Source: Planctomycetota bacterium
GTDB lineage: Bacteria; Planctomycetota; Planctomycetia; Pirellulales; UBA7805
DNA length: 5,403 nucleotides
Assembly (NCBI GenBank): GCA_030605285.1
Contig: JAUWIQ010000173.1
Span: 1-5,403 of the forward strand
Direction: 5' to 3'
Position 1 is the stretch's first letter, and each line of letters opens with the position of its first letter. The translations under genes were made by a program, and so were the position numbers. Below, piece by piece: positions 5,189 through 5,403 of the stretch. The notes beneath the pieces were generated by a model that saw only the letters and a program-made list of their open reading frames with translations, made no database searches and was not told the origin of the DNA.

Positions 5189-5403
5189 CTAAGAGCGCGC
5201 GTTGTGCTGCAGAGCGGGCGACTCAATCAGGCCGCAGACAAAACCGATTCCGTAGGCGACATAAAGTAGTGCGTAGAGCAGCGGACTCATCAGCACCGTT
5301 GGAAGGGATCCGCCTGAAAACAGGGCACAAGTCGAGCAAGCCACGAGGAAGAGCATTGCAGTTGCGGCCATGGCCCAGGCTCCGGTCGGACTTGAGAGGG
5401 CGA
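5189..5403 (-). CDS. C-terminal end of a membrane protein, possibly an ExoA-like glycosyltransferase
   Basis: The reverse frame is open from the right edge to TAG 5191-5189, giving the last 70 complete codons; the start lies beyond the window. An in-frame ATG at 5371 exists, but the frame continues upstream without a stop, so I treat this as the 3' end of a larger gene. Two hydrophobic segments are visible: AMAATAMLFLVACSTCALF and, 10 residues later, LLYALLYVAYGIGFVCGLI, followed by a polar end (ESPALQHNARS). The second segment, with Y-G-x-G-F-x-x-G-L, resembles the last membrane helix of family 2 glycosyltransferases of the ExoA type. The catalytic part is not in the window, so this is suggestive only. 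It converges on the protease gene with a 70-base gap holding no obvious terminator. Confidence 0.55.
   Translation of the reverse strand, partial: ALSSPTGAWAMAATAMLFLVACSTCALFSGGSLPTVLMSPLLYALLYVAYGIGFVCGLIESPALQHNARS

Overview
The window looks like chromosomal DNA from a planctomycete, probably of the Pirellulales type. This is inferred from gene content, since no rRNA or other phylogenetic marker is present. The clues are small secreted proteins with one carboxypeptidase-regulatory-like (CarboxypepD_reg) domain, a DUF1570-like secreted metallopeptidase, a CpsB-type PHP phosphatase of the 'GADVR...SHPERNQGI...ATDAHG' style, a free-standing CsrA, and wide gene spacing with mixed Shine-Dalgarno (SD) use.

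Layout. The left part (1-1885) is a minus-strand array of three related exported proteins. The first runs off the left edge (1-318) and the other two are complete (641-1225 and 1316-1885). Each has a signal peptide and one beta-sandwich domain. The two complete ones also share a W...APP.A...QPV.RGQ signature and a C-terminal hydrophobic segment. A 473-base stretch without a confident gene follows; it holds a perfect 16-bp palindrome and a stem-loop. Next comes csrA on the minus strand (2359-2640), with an unusually long C-terminal tail. A 484-base intergenic stretch with an AT-rich core separates csrA from a plus-strand cluster: a small zinc-ribbon protein (3125-3418), a CpsB/YwqE-type phosphatase overlapping it by ATGA (3415-4230), and a secreted gluzincin protease (4297-5118). 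A minus-strand membrane protein end (5189-5403) converges on this cluster. It resembles the C-terminal membrane segment of an ExoA-like family 2 glycosyltransferase.

How the parts may fit together. The CpsB-type phosphatase and the probable membrane glycosyltransferase end suggest an exopolysaccharide neighbourhood. CsrA is a post-transcriptional regulator that controls matrix production in other bacteria, so its position here is suggestive, but nothing in the sequence proves a link. The exported array and the exported protease point to cell-surface or periplasmic functions.

I found no transposon, CRISPR array, tRNA or rRNA. No clearly new multi-gene system is evident. The most notable items are the paralogous exported array, the zinc ribbon translationally coupled to the phosphatase, the variant and extended CsrA, and several unexplained inverted repeats.
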